Shown here piece by piece: positions 25,627 to 36,531 of a stretch of 64,000 bases of DNA. The stretch lies in the NCBI GenBank assembly GCA_028622995.1, contig JAJQJQ010000022.1, positions 3,534,001-3,598,000 of the forward strand, read 5' to 3'. The stretch is from Panagrolaimus kolymaensis (taxonomy: Eukaryota > Nematoda > Chromadorea > Rhabditida > Panagrolaimidae). The notes beneath the pieces are model-generated. The model did no database searches. It was given only the letters and a program-made list of their open reading frames with translations, and was not told the DNA's origin. Every line of letters starts with the position of its first letter. Position 1 is the first letter of the stretch. The position numbers and the translations under genes are program-made.

Positions 25627-26623
25627 AATTTCGTTTGTTTGAATCAAAAAAAAATTTTTGAAAGATGTGAAAGAAAAAAATGGAAAACATGAAAAATAAT
25701 GATTTGTCAAAGGAATGAAATTTGCATATTTTAAACTTTTGTTTTTGCTGAAATTATCAAAATCTTGTTTTATTTATGCTAGTACAATATAACTTTGGAA
25801 AAATATTTTTGTGTGTTTTCCTTTCTAGCATATTTACGGGTAAACGAAAATGTTTTTATTGTTGTTGTTTGACACGATATCTTAAATTAAGTAATGTGTG
25901 GTCTTATTTATTTAAAGATTCTGTTAAGCTTATCTTAAATTATATATCAATTAACAATTAATCAAATGTAATCCTTTTTGTAAAAACATTTATCCTCAAA
26001 TTACAAAGCTAACCTATATGCTCAAAGAGTTTAAAAAAATCCTTTCTCTTTCGATGACCACCGTCGTCAGCTGTTTAAAAATTGACCACCGGAAGTTAGT
26101 AATATCGGCAAATTATTTTAACAACAATCGATTTGGCTTTTCTTTTTTTAATCTTGCTTTCGCCGTTTAAGCAAAGCATTTTCTCCATTTTTTTTAATTC
26201 ATTTCTCTTGTTGCAAAGGGGCAAGTTTTTTGAAACGCAAGAAAAAGAAGAGGATAAGCGCGCAATCGTAAAAACTTTTTTTGCGATGAAACCCGATTAT
26301 GACTGACTGGTTGGGCTCCTATGGCGGTGATGGAAACAATTCATTGGATGGATATCGCATAAATCATTCATTTTTCTTGATACTCTTTTTTTATACGGGA
26401 TTAATACCAAATGTTTATGATTTAAAATTATTTTAATTTTGGTTCTTTTTTTTATTGGGAGTAAATATATTTGATAGTGGGGATAAGATGAAGATGACCT
26501 TGGCCAAATTGCGGAAAGATATCTTTGATCCTTCTTTCTTTTCTTTTTTATCGCTCTCATTTGAATATTATCTGTTTTTACTAATTTTTCTTGTTCAATC
26601 AATTTTTTGTTTAATAAAAAAAT
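25627..26623. other. Divergent intergenic region
   Basis: It separates the minus-strand Pro-rich gene from the plus-strand inscuteable gene and presumably holds both promoters. No coding exon is supported. A TATAG acceptor at about 26626-26630 overlaps the first possible ATG of the inscuteable gene. Confidence 0.5.
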
Positions 26624-28603
26624 ATGTATAGGAAATTTTACCGTGAGAGGTTGAGCATGCAAGCAACAACATCAACCTTTACTCCACCAACATCGATATT
26701 TCATTCCATGCCAGAATATGTTCAAGAATGGATGAAAGAGATCAAGCAATCGGTGGTTCCTGAATGCGCTATCCTTCATGCAAAATCAACTTTGGGAATG
26801 TCAGAATCAAGTTGCCATTGTCGGAAAGTGACATGCATTAAAATACGGTAACCCAAAGTGCTTTTTTTCCATTTTTTAAAATACTTTTTAATTTTAGGCA
26901 AAATCAATGTCGAGCAACAAATGCAGCCGAGAGTGTTACATCTTCCATTACAACTTCCCCAGTATTACCTCGAAATCGTCGATATATTGCAAGATTGACC
27001 TCTTCAATTGTTTCTCCAATTTCATCTCCAACTCTTAAACGAATTTCTCAACATATTTCCCATCCACCAAGTCCACCAATCGTAAGAATGCGAAATACAG
27101 CAGGCCGACGAAGATTTACACGCCACCTTGCAAGTTATTCCCAATATCTTACAACTCGGCCAAAGTTACCAAGTTATGGTAGAATTGCGGATTCACTGGA
27201 TCATATTTTGAGAATTTGTAGTCGATTGCGGCAACTTTTAACTTCAAATAATGAGGATCAATCAACAGAGTTTTATAGAGAAGAAATGCTGAATAAATCA
27301 AAAGCACTCGTGAATATTTTACAACGCCCTGCTTATGCCCTTCATTTATTTGATAAGGTTAACTTTAAATTTTACAAAAAAGTAATTCTTTCAATTATTT
27401 TTTAGGGAATGAATGATAATTCAGGATTGATAGATTGTCTTGATAGTTTATCACAAGTTCAAACAGCAGATGATTTACCACAAATTACAAAAGGTTTTTT
27501 GGATATTGTTAGAAAATTAGTTGAAGAAACCATTCACCTTAATTGTTGGGTAAGGAATATTTTGTTGAGGTTTCGATTTGTATCAAAGATTAAATTTTGC
27601 AGATAATTATAAGCTATTTGGATGATTGTGATAGCAATGATTGCTTACTTCCAGTTGCATTAAATCATTTAATTCATTTATTACTTTTTGAAAGTGAACC
27701 ATGTCTTGAAGTTATTCAAGTAAGCAAAAATCTTTATCGAAATCCCATTTAAAAAAATGATTTTAGTCAAGCACAATCCAAAATTTGTTAGCACTTTGTG
27801 AGCTTCCAACAACTTCGGAAGATACGATACAATTGCTTCTTCGAGCATTGTCAGTTCTTTGTGGAGTTCGAGCTGCATGTGTTCAGCTTTTATCCGTAAG
27901 TTTTTTCAGTATTAAACATTTTTAATTTTAATGATTGCAGTTGGGAGGATTTTCAATGATAATGGATTTTATTTTAAATTCCAATATTAAATGTTCGATT
28001 GAAGCTTGCGGAGTTTTAAGCCAACTAACGCGTCCAAATTATGATTTGATTGAACTTGGAAAGCATTCCGAGGCTATTATTGATTGTCTCTTGGATCATA
28101 TTGAACATCATTGTACTTCTGCAGAGACCATGCTTCTATGTGTTGCTGCTTTAGCAAATATTGCAGAAAGCACAAATTCAGGCGATTCAACGATAGGTTG
28201 CTTGTTTGAACAATTTAATGTTGCTTCAAGAATTTTATCATCAATTAAAAAACCCGGGACTCGTAATAACCTCGTTGATGAACAAGTGTTGTCTTTGCTC
28301 ATTCATTTTCCCGATTCCGCTTCGCATCAAGATTCCTTAAATTTTTTACTTTCGATTCTATCTGAATTAGAAAATTCAAAAAATCAAAGACTTCGACAAA
28401 AAGCTTCACTTTGTATGCGAATGATTGGAACAAGTAGTGAAGAAGAAGAAACCTTTCGTAAGCTTTTTTAATTTTTAATTTTGTGATTAGTGCAATAAAA
28501 AGATTTAGGGCCAATAAAAGTTCAATTATCCGCATCAGGATCATTAACAGGTTCACATTCACCTTATAGTATGCCAGAATCATCCATTTCTGCTACCTCA
28601 TAG
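26624..28603 (+). CDS. insc: Inscuteable homologue
   Basis: This is an adaptor linking the Par-3/Par-6/aPKC cortex to Pins/LGN during spindle orientation and asymmetric division. Exons 26624-26847, 26898-27357, 27406-27549, 27603-27719, 27767-27895, 27941-28457 and 28509-28603 join exactly to 561 residues, near the size of vertebrate INSC. The N-terminal segment VQEWMKEIKQSVVPECAI aligns with the LGN-binding peptide of Inscuteable (VQxWMEDLK...ECxC). The C-terminal two thirds are ARM repeats, with ALRALSVLCGVRAACVQLL followed by ACGVLSQLTRP matching the INSC repeat blocks. The centre is Ser/Arg-rich and probably disordered. The C-terminus ends ISATS, not the ESFV PDZ ligand of fly and human proteins. 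If the TATAG at 26630 is a trans-splice acceptor, the true start is ATG 26657. Convergent with msrA. Confidence 0.87.
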
Positions 28604-28694
28604 TTTTTTTTAATTTATTTTACTGGTTCAAATTATTTTATTTATTTTTTAAAATATTTACAAAAATAAAAGTAAATGATAGCTACAAATTTTC

Positions 28695-29419
28695 TCAATG
28701 ACATGAACGAGGATCACCACCAGCACGGGCAATCTTTTCAATCGTCTCAACAAGGGAATCGGAAAGCTTGTACTCAGCTTGAAGCTTTTTCAAAACTTCA
28801 AAATTATCATATCCAGCCAAAAATGCATTAACTTTAGCAGCAAGAGGGGATTCAACGAGTTCTTTATCAGTAAGATTCAACTAAAATAAAGCAATGAATT
28901 AATATTCATAAACAAAATTCATTATATTACAAACCTCTTTGTAAATGCGATTTTGGCAACGAAGCCAATATTTTTGATGATAATCTTCCCCTTGATAAAA
29001 TTTATCCAACTTTTTAACATATGTTTGAATGTTTGGTTTTTGAGCCTTAACTTTTTCATATGATGCTTCAGCTAAAGCTTTTTGTTCTTCATCTGTGTAA
29101 AGAATGGCTGATTGGTATTGCTTTTTGTGATGCTCGGTTGGATCATGGGCACACCAAAAGTGACGAAGAAGAGTGTCATAAGACACAAGTTGATCATCGT
29201 AATCAGCTTCTACGACTTCTGAAAATAACGAAGTTATGGTTTTATAAGGAAGCTATACACGTACATACCAGTGTAATCGGAAATGCTATCATAAGTGGGA
29301 TGTTGAGTAGTTCCACCTGCATATCCAACGCGAGTTCGGATTACTCCATCAATTTTCGCAAATGAACTCTCTGATCCCCAGAAACATTGAACACCGAACA
29401 CTGCCTTTTTAATTGGCAT
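28695..29419 (-). CDS. msra-1: Peptide methionine sulfoxide reductase A
   Basis: It reduces methionine-S-sulfoxide in proteins and free methionine. Three exons (29419-29269, 29218-28935, 28880-28695) join to 206 residues. The catalytic cysteine lies in VQCFWGSES; most MsrA enzymes have GCFWG, so the Gly before Cys is replaced by Gln here. Other family blocks are present: VGYAGGTTQHPTYDSIS, VSYDTLLRHFWCAHDPT and YHQKYWLRC. I see no conserved resolving-Cys pair near the C-terminus except the Cys of the final PRSCH, which could serve. The start chosen is the Met of MPIKKAVFG, just downstream of a TTTTAG acceptor; an upstream in-frame Met is less likely. It follows DPH5 on the same strand with 223 bp between, suggesting co-transcription. 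Confidence 0.92.
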
Positions 29420-29642
29420 TTTTGCTGTTGCTGTTTTCCTAAAACTAAACCAATTTGTGAAAAACATTGATTGCTAAAAACAGAAGAAAACGTTATAAAG
29501 CATACATAAAAAAAGAAAAAAGATAGCAATGCTGACGGTTTTTAACGTCTTTTTCGCGCTAGTTTATCATGACGGAAATCAATCGAAATATTTCATCAAA
29601 AAATCAACAATCATAAAACAACAAACTACAACAAAAATATAA

Positions 29643-30767
29643 TTATAATGAATTTGATATGGCAAAAGTTTTTAACATTTCTTCTTCAAGTGGATGCATT
29701 TTTCCAGGAATTACGAGACAATGTAGTGGGGCACCCATATCGATTGATGTCATCTCTTGAAGAGTACAAAATGCAATCTAAAATGGGAGTTTCTCATTAA
29801 TAAATAAATGGGTCAAATTATTCTTACATGTTGATCTTTCCATCCAACTCTTGCGAGTCCAACAACAGGTGTTTCAGGAATAATCTGACATGGTTTATTA
29901 TTTTCTTTGCGGCCTTTACAAATTTGTAAAAATTGTTCTGCTGCTTCATTACATGTTTGATAACGTGGAGGTTCGTACTTCTTGTTACCTCTATAAAAAT
30001 ACCTATAATAATTTTAAAATGATATGAATAATTTTACTTCATCATATTCTCCACAGTCTGTTCCTTCACTTTTATATCTGAATAATTTATTTTAATATTA
30101 ATTTAAAATTTTAAAACCAAACCTAAAAGACATAAAGTATGTAATCCACGTTCAAAATTGGACAAAATTTTGTCAAAATAACTTTCTAAAATTAATTAAA
30201 ATGAATAAATATTATCATGAAGAAAAGAAGGACGTGCCAGGTTGCCATCCATCAGTCCACATTACTACAGAAATTGTTTCTCCAAAAGAATAAAGCTATA
30301 ATGAATTTGATATGGTTGGTGGTTATACTATCTAAAGCCTTACTTGAAGTCCGCAACATCCAATAGCATTCATAATTGAAGCATTATGAACTACGTTAAC
30401 TTTAATTCCTTTTTGTTTTGCCCGTAAAACAAGATCTGCGTGAGTTGTAGCACCAAAAGGGTCTCCAACGACGAGTACTGCAATATCGTTATTTACAGCT
30501 TCATCAAGCACTTGATCTTAAATGATATTGTTAAAATGGAAAGTAAAAAAGAATAAAGCAACCAGAAAATTGTTCAATTAACAATCTATCACATTCAATA
30601 ACATCTTTTCCAAAAGCTTCATTCAATTCTTTTCTATCCAAACCATAACTTAGGATGCTAGTGTACATTTCAAGATAAATTTTGTTGCATGATCTTGCGG
30701 TTTCAAGACCACGAACGGTGATATCTTTGATATCACCCAATCCAAGACCGATCAAATGTAAAACCAT
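29643..30767 (-). CDS. dph5: Diphthine methyl ester synthase
   Basis: This is an SAM-dependent methyltransferase of the diphthamide pathway that modifies a histidine of elongation factor 2. Several short exons encode about 285 residues, the normal family length. Evidence: N-terminal [20 protein letters not shown], the tetrapyrrole-methylase-type [35 protein letters not shown], the segment [18 protein letters not shown] followed by YEPPRYQ, and near the C-terminus [14 protein letters not shown] and [15 protein letters not shown]. There is no targeting signal, so it is cytosolic. The exon starting near 30002 has two usable acceptors 12 nt apart (see findings). The gene is upstream of msrA in tandem. 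Confidence 0.94.
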
Positions 30768-31366
30768 AATTTTAAAAATTTTGAAGAAGCAGTGGGGTTG
30801 TGTGGTATTGGAAGGTTGAGAAAGTTTGAAGGGATTTATTTATTGATAGTCGTCAAACTAAACTATGGGATAATTAAATGAGATATATTAGCACGCGATA
30901 TAATCAAAAAGTGGAGACAAAATTGCGAAAGAGAAAAGAATTTAAAAAGTAACGAAAAGAGATATAAAAGGTTAATTCATAATAAATTATGAACTTTGTA
31001 TGAAGTAACTATTTTGGCCTATTTCATCAAAATATTAGTAAAAGTAAATATTATTGTAAGAAAACCAAGGAGAAAATTTTTTTAGGCGCGAAGTTGGGTC
31101 AATTTGTATCTCTGAGATTACCCTCCTTTTATTGACTCAAACTTTTATTGATTGCCCTGCTTTTATTGACTTGACTCAAAGATTCAACTTCCACCTTTTT
31201 GGCTTTTAGCCTTGTAATAGCAATGATTTCTAATAATGTGACATCTTCAATACCAGTAAAAAAAATGGTGCAAATAAAATAACTGTTTATTAGTAATTTA
31301 TAAACATTTTACTCTTGATGGTCAATTACTCCATTAAGAATATAACGATGTTTAGCTCATCACATA
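30768..31366. other. Upstream region of dph5, no gene
   Basis: No coding exon seen. Around 31118-31185 a phrase close to CTTTTATTGACT recurs about three times with CTCAAA nearby, a weak degenerate direct repeat of unknown meaning. Confidence 0.4.
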
Positions 31367-31860
31367 TCACCACCATTTTCTTCAGCATAGATCATTCTAG
31401 AAAAAGCGCGCGTTCTATTTCGTTCTAAGAGTTTTTCCAATGAAGCTAACGGGTAATTTTTTATGTTATCGTATGCTTTTTAATAGAAAATTACAATTTT
31501 TTGATTAGTTTTTCAGTTTTTAATGTCTAATATGTTTGAAATATGTTAGAAAAGGGATAATAATGCTAAATACAGCCCGAACAAGACAAAAAACTTTGTT
31601 TTGTTGCAAAATCAGTAAATTAATCTAAACCATGGTTTTTGTTCAAAACTTTCAAGGAAACGTTTTTATTTTCATATTTTATTAGTATTAGATAGGTCAA
31701 GAATATTTGTAGATAAAAATTAGCAAAAAATTATAAATTTCGACTAAAAAGCATACGATAACATAAAAAATTACCCGTTAGCTTCATTGGAAAAACTCTT
31801 GGAACGAAATAGAACGCGCGCTTTTTCTAGAATGATCTATGCTGAAGAAAATGGTGGTGA
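31367..31860. mobile_element. MITE with 115-bp terminal inverted repeats
   Basis: Two arms (31367-31481 and 31746-31860) are near-perfect reverse complements; I see a single mismatch (GTTCTAAG against GTTCCAAG). The element starts TCACCACCATTTTC and ends with its complement. TA dinucleotides sit on both outer edges, as expected for Tc1/mariner-type TA duplication. The 264-bp centre has no open frame. Superfamily assignment rests on the TA flanks only. Confidence 0.8.
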
Positions 31861-32593
31861 TATACTCCAACTTTTTATGATTAAGCATTTAAAAAAAGAT
31901 AAACATTCGCTTCTTTTTTCGTTTTAGTTGAGTTTAGTAAAAAAAATATCAAGCGCGCTGAATTTGAAAAATAATGCAAATGTGCTTTATAGGCATTTAC
32001 AATAAGCAAAACAAAAATAATAAATTATCCTTCCTAGTAATTTATGTTGTTAGTGCGTCCGCGCTTCTATGCAAATTTTCTACTTTCTATATCAAGCAAA
32101 AGGAAGGAAAAAAAGAATGAAAAAGAGAAAAGAGAAAGACAAATTTGCATAAAATGTTTTGTTCTTTCATTTACGTCAGTAATATTTGTCAGATTTCTCT
32201 GTAAACAAGTTTGCAGACGGTTGCTTGAAGCATTAGCTGATAGCACAAAAATATTATTTGATAGCTAAAATTACAATCGAATATTATTTGAAACGCGGTT
32301 TAGTGCGTCTCGAAAGAGTTAAACTACTCCATTTTACACGTTATTCATATTTCAGACTTCAGACTTCATATAACATTTTCATACTTATATAATCAATAAT
32401 TTTAACATATAACTATTTTAAATTTATCAAAAATGCCACCTAAAATTCAACGTACGCCTTCTGAAGAAGCCAGGCATAAAGAAGTTTTAAAAGCAAGAAA
32501 GCAAGAACGGGATATAGAACGCAACGTTTAAATAAAAAGCAAAAGGAGGGAACAAGTCATGAAAATACAAGAAAAAGGGTATCAAGAGCAAAT

Positions 32594-33541
32594 ATGAATG
32601 ATGAAGAAATTGAAGTTGAAAATGCTGAAAAAAGAGCAAGGATGCAATTGTTGAGACAAAATTTAACTCAAGAAGAAAGGTTAGTTAATTCACAAAATGC
32701 AAAATCTGGAATGCGATCCATGAGACGTCCAACAAACTTAATTTGTGCAGGTGGAAAAGATATTATTGATACAACAACTCCACATTTTCTCGGTCCTATG
32801 AACATTAACTGTGAGCATTGTAGCGCAAACCATTTTGAAAACGAAAAGGTTAGCAATAAAGGATCATCATTTAGCAGTTGCTGTCAACATGGGTCTATAA
32901 AATTTCCAACCCAACCAACATTTCCAGATGAAATAAAAAAACTTTTCGATATTCAAGAATTTCAAAAAAATATTAGACTTTACAATAACATACATGCATT
33001 CGCTTCTTTTAACGCTGATACTGTTAATTTTGGTATAAACCGACCAGGACCATATTCTTTTGTTGTTCAAGGACAAGTTTATTATCAAATAAATACAACT
33101 ATGCAAAATGAAGCTAATACTCTTAAATCATACGGTCAATTATATATCGTTGATCCCCTCGAAGCAGCTGAAACAAGGCAAGCAGCATTTTCGAATTTGA
33201 AACCAGAAATTACAAAAATTTTATCTGAAACTTTAAGCAAAATAAACTGTCACGCTCAAGCTTTCCAAATGTTACATGAACAATATAATATACATCAAAA
33301 CTTAGCATTACAAAATAATACACCACCATTAAATTTATCATTGCATTTTGGCTTAAAAAAAGGTGTCGATCCCCGTCGCTTTAATTTGCAAACATTTCAT
33401 GGAAATGAAATTGTGATCAGTGGAGCTTTTCTTTTGCAGCTAATATCTGGGGAAGGATCCATGGACCAAAATAAAGTGAAGGATTCGTTAGCTAAAGAAA
33501 ATAAAAGGATAGGATCCAAAGATAGCATGGGATCGAGATAG
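32594..33541 (+). pseudogene. Helitron polyprotein N-terminal fragment
   Basis: This 315-residue open frame carries the N-terminal module that precedes Rep/helicase in animal Helitron proteins: MNINCEHCSANHFENEK, then SSCCQHGSI (paired Cys of a zinc-binding region), IRLYNNIHAFASF, and the GPYSFVVQGQVYYQI/YGQLYIVDP block. Upstream, from 32432, a short Lys/Arg/Glu-rich frame (MPPKIQRTPSEEARHKE) typical of the protein's start ends in a stop at 32529, so the first part is frameshifted or interrupted. The frame ends before any HUH or helicase motif. This is an internal-deletion remnant. Confidence 0.8.
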
Positions 33542-33628
33542 GGCACGAGATCCAAATTATAGATAGTATTCAAAAAAGGGATATGATACAGTAAGTAAGA
33601 GCCATGCTAATCCATTTTTATTTTCTTG

Positions 33629-33656
33629 GCCGGCCGAAGGCCGGCGTAGCTTCTAG
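33629..33656 (+). repeat. Helitron 3' terminus (hairpin plus CTAG)
   Basis: A 7-bp GC stem GCCGGCC / GGCCGGC with a GAA loop (33629-33645) is followed seven bases later by CTAG (33653-33656), then T. Helitrons end in a short hairpin a few bases before CTRR and insert between A and T, so 33656 is the probable end of the element. Confidence 0.85.
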
Positions 33657-33881
33657 TTATATTTAAGCATCCGGGAAAATAAATATAATTTATTGCTTTC
33701 GCGACAAGCAAAAACTTTCATAAAAACATTTTTTGGAATATTTCCCCAGCTTTAATAGGAACAATTTTATCTTAACCGAATGTTCTCCATTTTTATTCCA
33801 ACTTGCATTTCAAGATAGACAAACAAAAAACTCTTTCAATATTTTGTTTTGCTTTTCCTTCAAATTTTTGTTAATTACAGA

Positions 33882-35154
33882 ATGGGTGAACGCAAAGGAC
33901 AAGTAAGTTTATTATTATCCACCTTTTTAATGTTTAATATCGTCGATTTTTAGAACCATTATTATCCAGCTGATTTTGATTATCGCAAACATAAAAATCT
34001 CAACAATTATCATGGCACTCATGCTTTACGAGATCGAAAAAAAGGAAATGGAATCATCATTATTCGGTAAGTAATTTTTCTAAATTATCATCATTAGTTT
34101 ATCACAAAAAATTTAGGTTTGAAATGCCTTTCAACGTATGGTGTTTGGGCTGCAACAATCACATTGGCATGGGAGTACGATACAATGCTGAGAAGAAAAA
34201 AATTGGAATGTATTACACTACACCGTTATATGAATTTAAAATGAAGTGTGCTCTATGTCCACAGAAATTTATTATTAGAACTGATCCAAAGAACTTTGAT
34301 TATGAATTGGTTGAAGGATGCAGAAGGCAAGAAAAACGTTTTGATTCTGGAGAGCTGGATAATGTTGCACCTGTTGATCGATCTGCTAGCCTTAAACTTG
34401 ATGCAGATGCTATGTTTAAGAGAGAACATCAAAAACTTGATAAAGATAAGGAAGAAGATGTCAAAGATACTATCGATAAGTTGGAGTGGATTCAAGAGTA
34501 AGATTGATTTTTGTTTTAATTTTCATAACTTTATTTTGTGTTTCAGGCGATTGAGAGATGATTATGGTGCAAATTGTGCTTTGAGAAATCAATTTCGAAG
34601 CGAGAAAAAACATTTATCTGGTGTAAAAATTTCTGATGATAATTTGAAGCAACGACTTTCTCTTAATATTCCTTTACAACCTGAATCTGAAGAAGATCGA
34701 ATTGTTGCAAAACAGATGTTACTTTATAAAAATCTTGGATGTATGTTTCTCATCTCTTATGTAGCGTTTGTTTTATAACAGAAAAAATTTTAGCTGGAAA
34801 GAAGTGTGAACCTTCAACAAGTTCTGAACCTGTATCGGCTAAAAAAATTATGGAAAAGAAATTAGGCAAACGAGGTGCAGATTTATTTGGTTCTTCTAAC
34901 ACCACTGTATGGAATCCATCGCAAAGCAAAAGCGGAAAAGTTTTGAATTCCATGGTGAAATTAAAATGGTGAAATTTAGTTACTTTTTATAAAATTTTTA
35001 TATTGATTTTTTTAGTTCAATTTCAAAAGTAAAGAATGAAAAAGTATCCGAATCATCGACAATATCTTCAACAAGTCAAATTCCTGTGAAATTAGAAACT
35101 GTTTCAAAAGAAATTCAAAATACTTCAAAAATGTTAGTTGATTACACCATTTGA
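33882..35154 (+). CDS. yju2b: YJU2B (CCDC130)-type splicing factor
   Basis: Member of the Yju2/CWC16 family, which acts with the spliceosome in the nucleus. Six exons (33882-33902, 33954-34066, 34117-34497, 34547-34740, 34794-34968, 35016-35154) join to 340 residues. The N-terminus MGERKGQNHYYPADFDY and the block WCLGCNNHIGMGVRYNAEKK (first CxxC zinc pair) with MKCALCPQKFIIRTDP (second CxxC) are characteristic. MGERKGQNHYYPxDFDY identifies the CCDC130 branch rather than YJU2 proper. A charged helical middle and a Ser/Lys-rich tail follow. The start ATG is one base behind a TTACAG acceptor, consistent with trans-splicing. Convergent with the mini-ferlin gene, 73 bp between stops. Confidence 0.92.
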
Positions 35155-35227
35155 ATTATAAATATATTTATTTTGTTTATTACATTGCATTATTATAACG
35201 GGTATAAAAACAATAAAAAATATAACA

Positions 35228-35968
35228 TTAATTTCCAATAAACAACTTTGTACCGCTACTAGCCATAATATTGGGGAATTGCCAAATAAAAGATGCAAGT
35301 AAAAGGATTGCAAGAAGAATACACACAATATAACAAAGAGCTTGAGCACCACATTTTCTCCAGAAGAATCGCAAAGCAATCCTGATTCGAGAAGTACACC
35401 AGAATGAATCCATCGAGAGCGTTCAGGTCGAGGAAGAAAAGGATTCTAAAAAAAGTACCAGAATGACCAAAATTTAGGATTTAAAAAAGACATACTTTAT
35501 TCGGCTTGCTACGTTTCTTTCCAACGGGATCAAGTTTAGCTTCAGCAGCAGTGACTAAACTCATTTCCATTTCAAGCATTCCAGTAACATATTCTTTTAA
35601 AGGACCATAATCATCATCCTTCTTCTTCTCATTATAATCACTTCGCTGTTCTTTTGGAACACGTGTTGATAAATATGGCCACTATCCACGAATTGATTTT
35701 TGTTGAAATATTAAGAGAAGTCTCACTTGATTTGGAATGTAAACCTGAAAAAAATGCTTTATAATTTATATTCGAACAAAAGTTTTAAAACAAAACGGAG
35801 CTCGAGGAAGATTAATTTTCTTATTCTTTTCGCTTTTCAAACAGCAGCAGTTTTCCAGCCAAAAATTCAGCAATTAATACAACATTTTTATTTTTTCTCT
35901 TTGTGTTACTTTACGTTAATCATGTCTTCATCATCAGGTTGGGCTTCTTCGAATCGAAGTAGCGCCAT
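35228..35968 (-). CDS. Ferlin-like C-terminal protein (short, frameshifted)
   Basis: Encodes only what is normally the last 150-200 residues of a ferlin: WPYLSTRVPKEQRSDYN, the post-C2 linker VTGMLEMEMSLVTAAEA...DPVGKKRSKPN, the RPxxSxxW-type motif (RPERS...DSFWCTSRIRIALRFFW) and a terminal membrane anchor (YIVCILLAILLLASFIW followed by QFPN). Ferlins are membrane-anchored C2 proteins in vesicle fusion, usually about 2000 residues; no C2 domain is present here. Upstream lies the divergent RdRP gene, so the rest of a ferlin cannot be adjacent. Near 35408 the reading frame shifts. The linker exon reads NPFLPRPERSRWIHS, but the ferlin-like anchor is in another frame that has a stop just upstream. 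This is either a sequence error, a pseudogene or a truncated paralogue. Confidence 0.6.
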
Positions 35969-36531
35969 TTTGAGTTCATTCACTTAACGAAAAAAATATA
36001 CCTTCTGGAAGCAAAAAAACTTGAGTTGATAAAACGTCAAGCTACTACTTGGATTGGTTCTTTGTGAATTAAAACCTAATTGCTATAAGTTGAGAGAAAG
36101 AGAGAAAAAAAGCTTAATTAGAAATCAGTGATAATCACCAATTTTTTTATTGTAAAAAGTAGGACAGGAATGACCGCTGTTAGCTTCCAAACTTCAAAAC
36201 TCCTTTGATTCTTAGAACGATTCATCTTTTACACGTAAAAAAAGTAGCGATAATAGGATGGTAATCATAATCGAAAATCTTTTTTATTGTTCACTTTTAA
36301 TTTCTCAAATTTCCTATTGTTTTCTTATCAATTTTTTAACCTTTTGATGTTAAATTACACCTAAATTATATGACTGAAGTTAATTGTATCATTTTGGATT
36401 AAAAGTTTTGTTATTCATGAGCTTTATGGTCGTGTCATCTTTATTTTCCTTTCTTCGCGATTTTTTATTCTGTCTTTTACAATTAAAATCGAATCATCTT
36501 ACTCATGAATTTATATTTTTAGACCTCAACT
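35969..36531. promoter_or_regulatory. Divergent promoter region, mini-ferlin and RdRP
   Basis: About 560 bp between divergent starts with no coding exon. A TTTTTAG acceptor ending at 36522 lies ten bases before the RdRP start codon, consistent with a trans-spliced message. Confidence 0.45.

Larger units (their letters stand above)
32432..33656 (+). mobile_element. Decayed Helitron, 3' part with intact terminus
   Basis: Contains a broken reading frame of Helitron polyprotein type (32432-33541) followed by a classical Helitron 3' end. The 5' terminus could not be fixed; nothing upstream reads clearly as a TC start, and the region down to about 32040 may belong to it. No Rep (HUH) or helicase domain remains, so the copy cannot move by itself. 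Confidence 0.8.

Noticed and set aside
31118..31185. Short degenerate repeats of CTTTTATTGACT
   Set aside because: Too short and imperfect to call a satellite or a CRISPR-like array; not expected in this type of genome.
32044..32268. Plus-strand frame upstream of the Helitron fragment
   Set aside because: No similarity to Helitron proteins or other families; it probably belongs to non-coding transposon or flank sequence.
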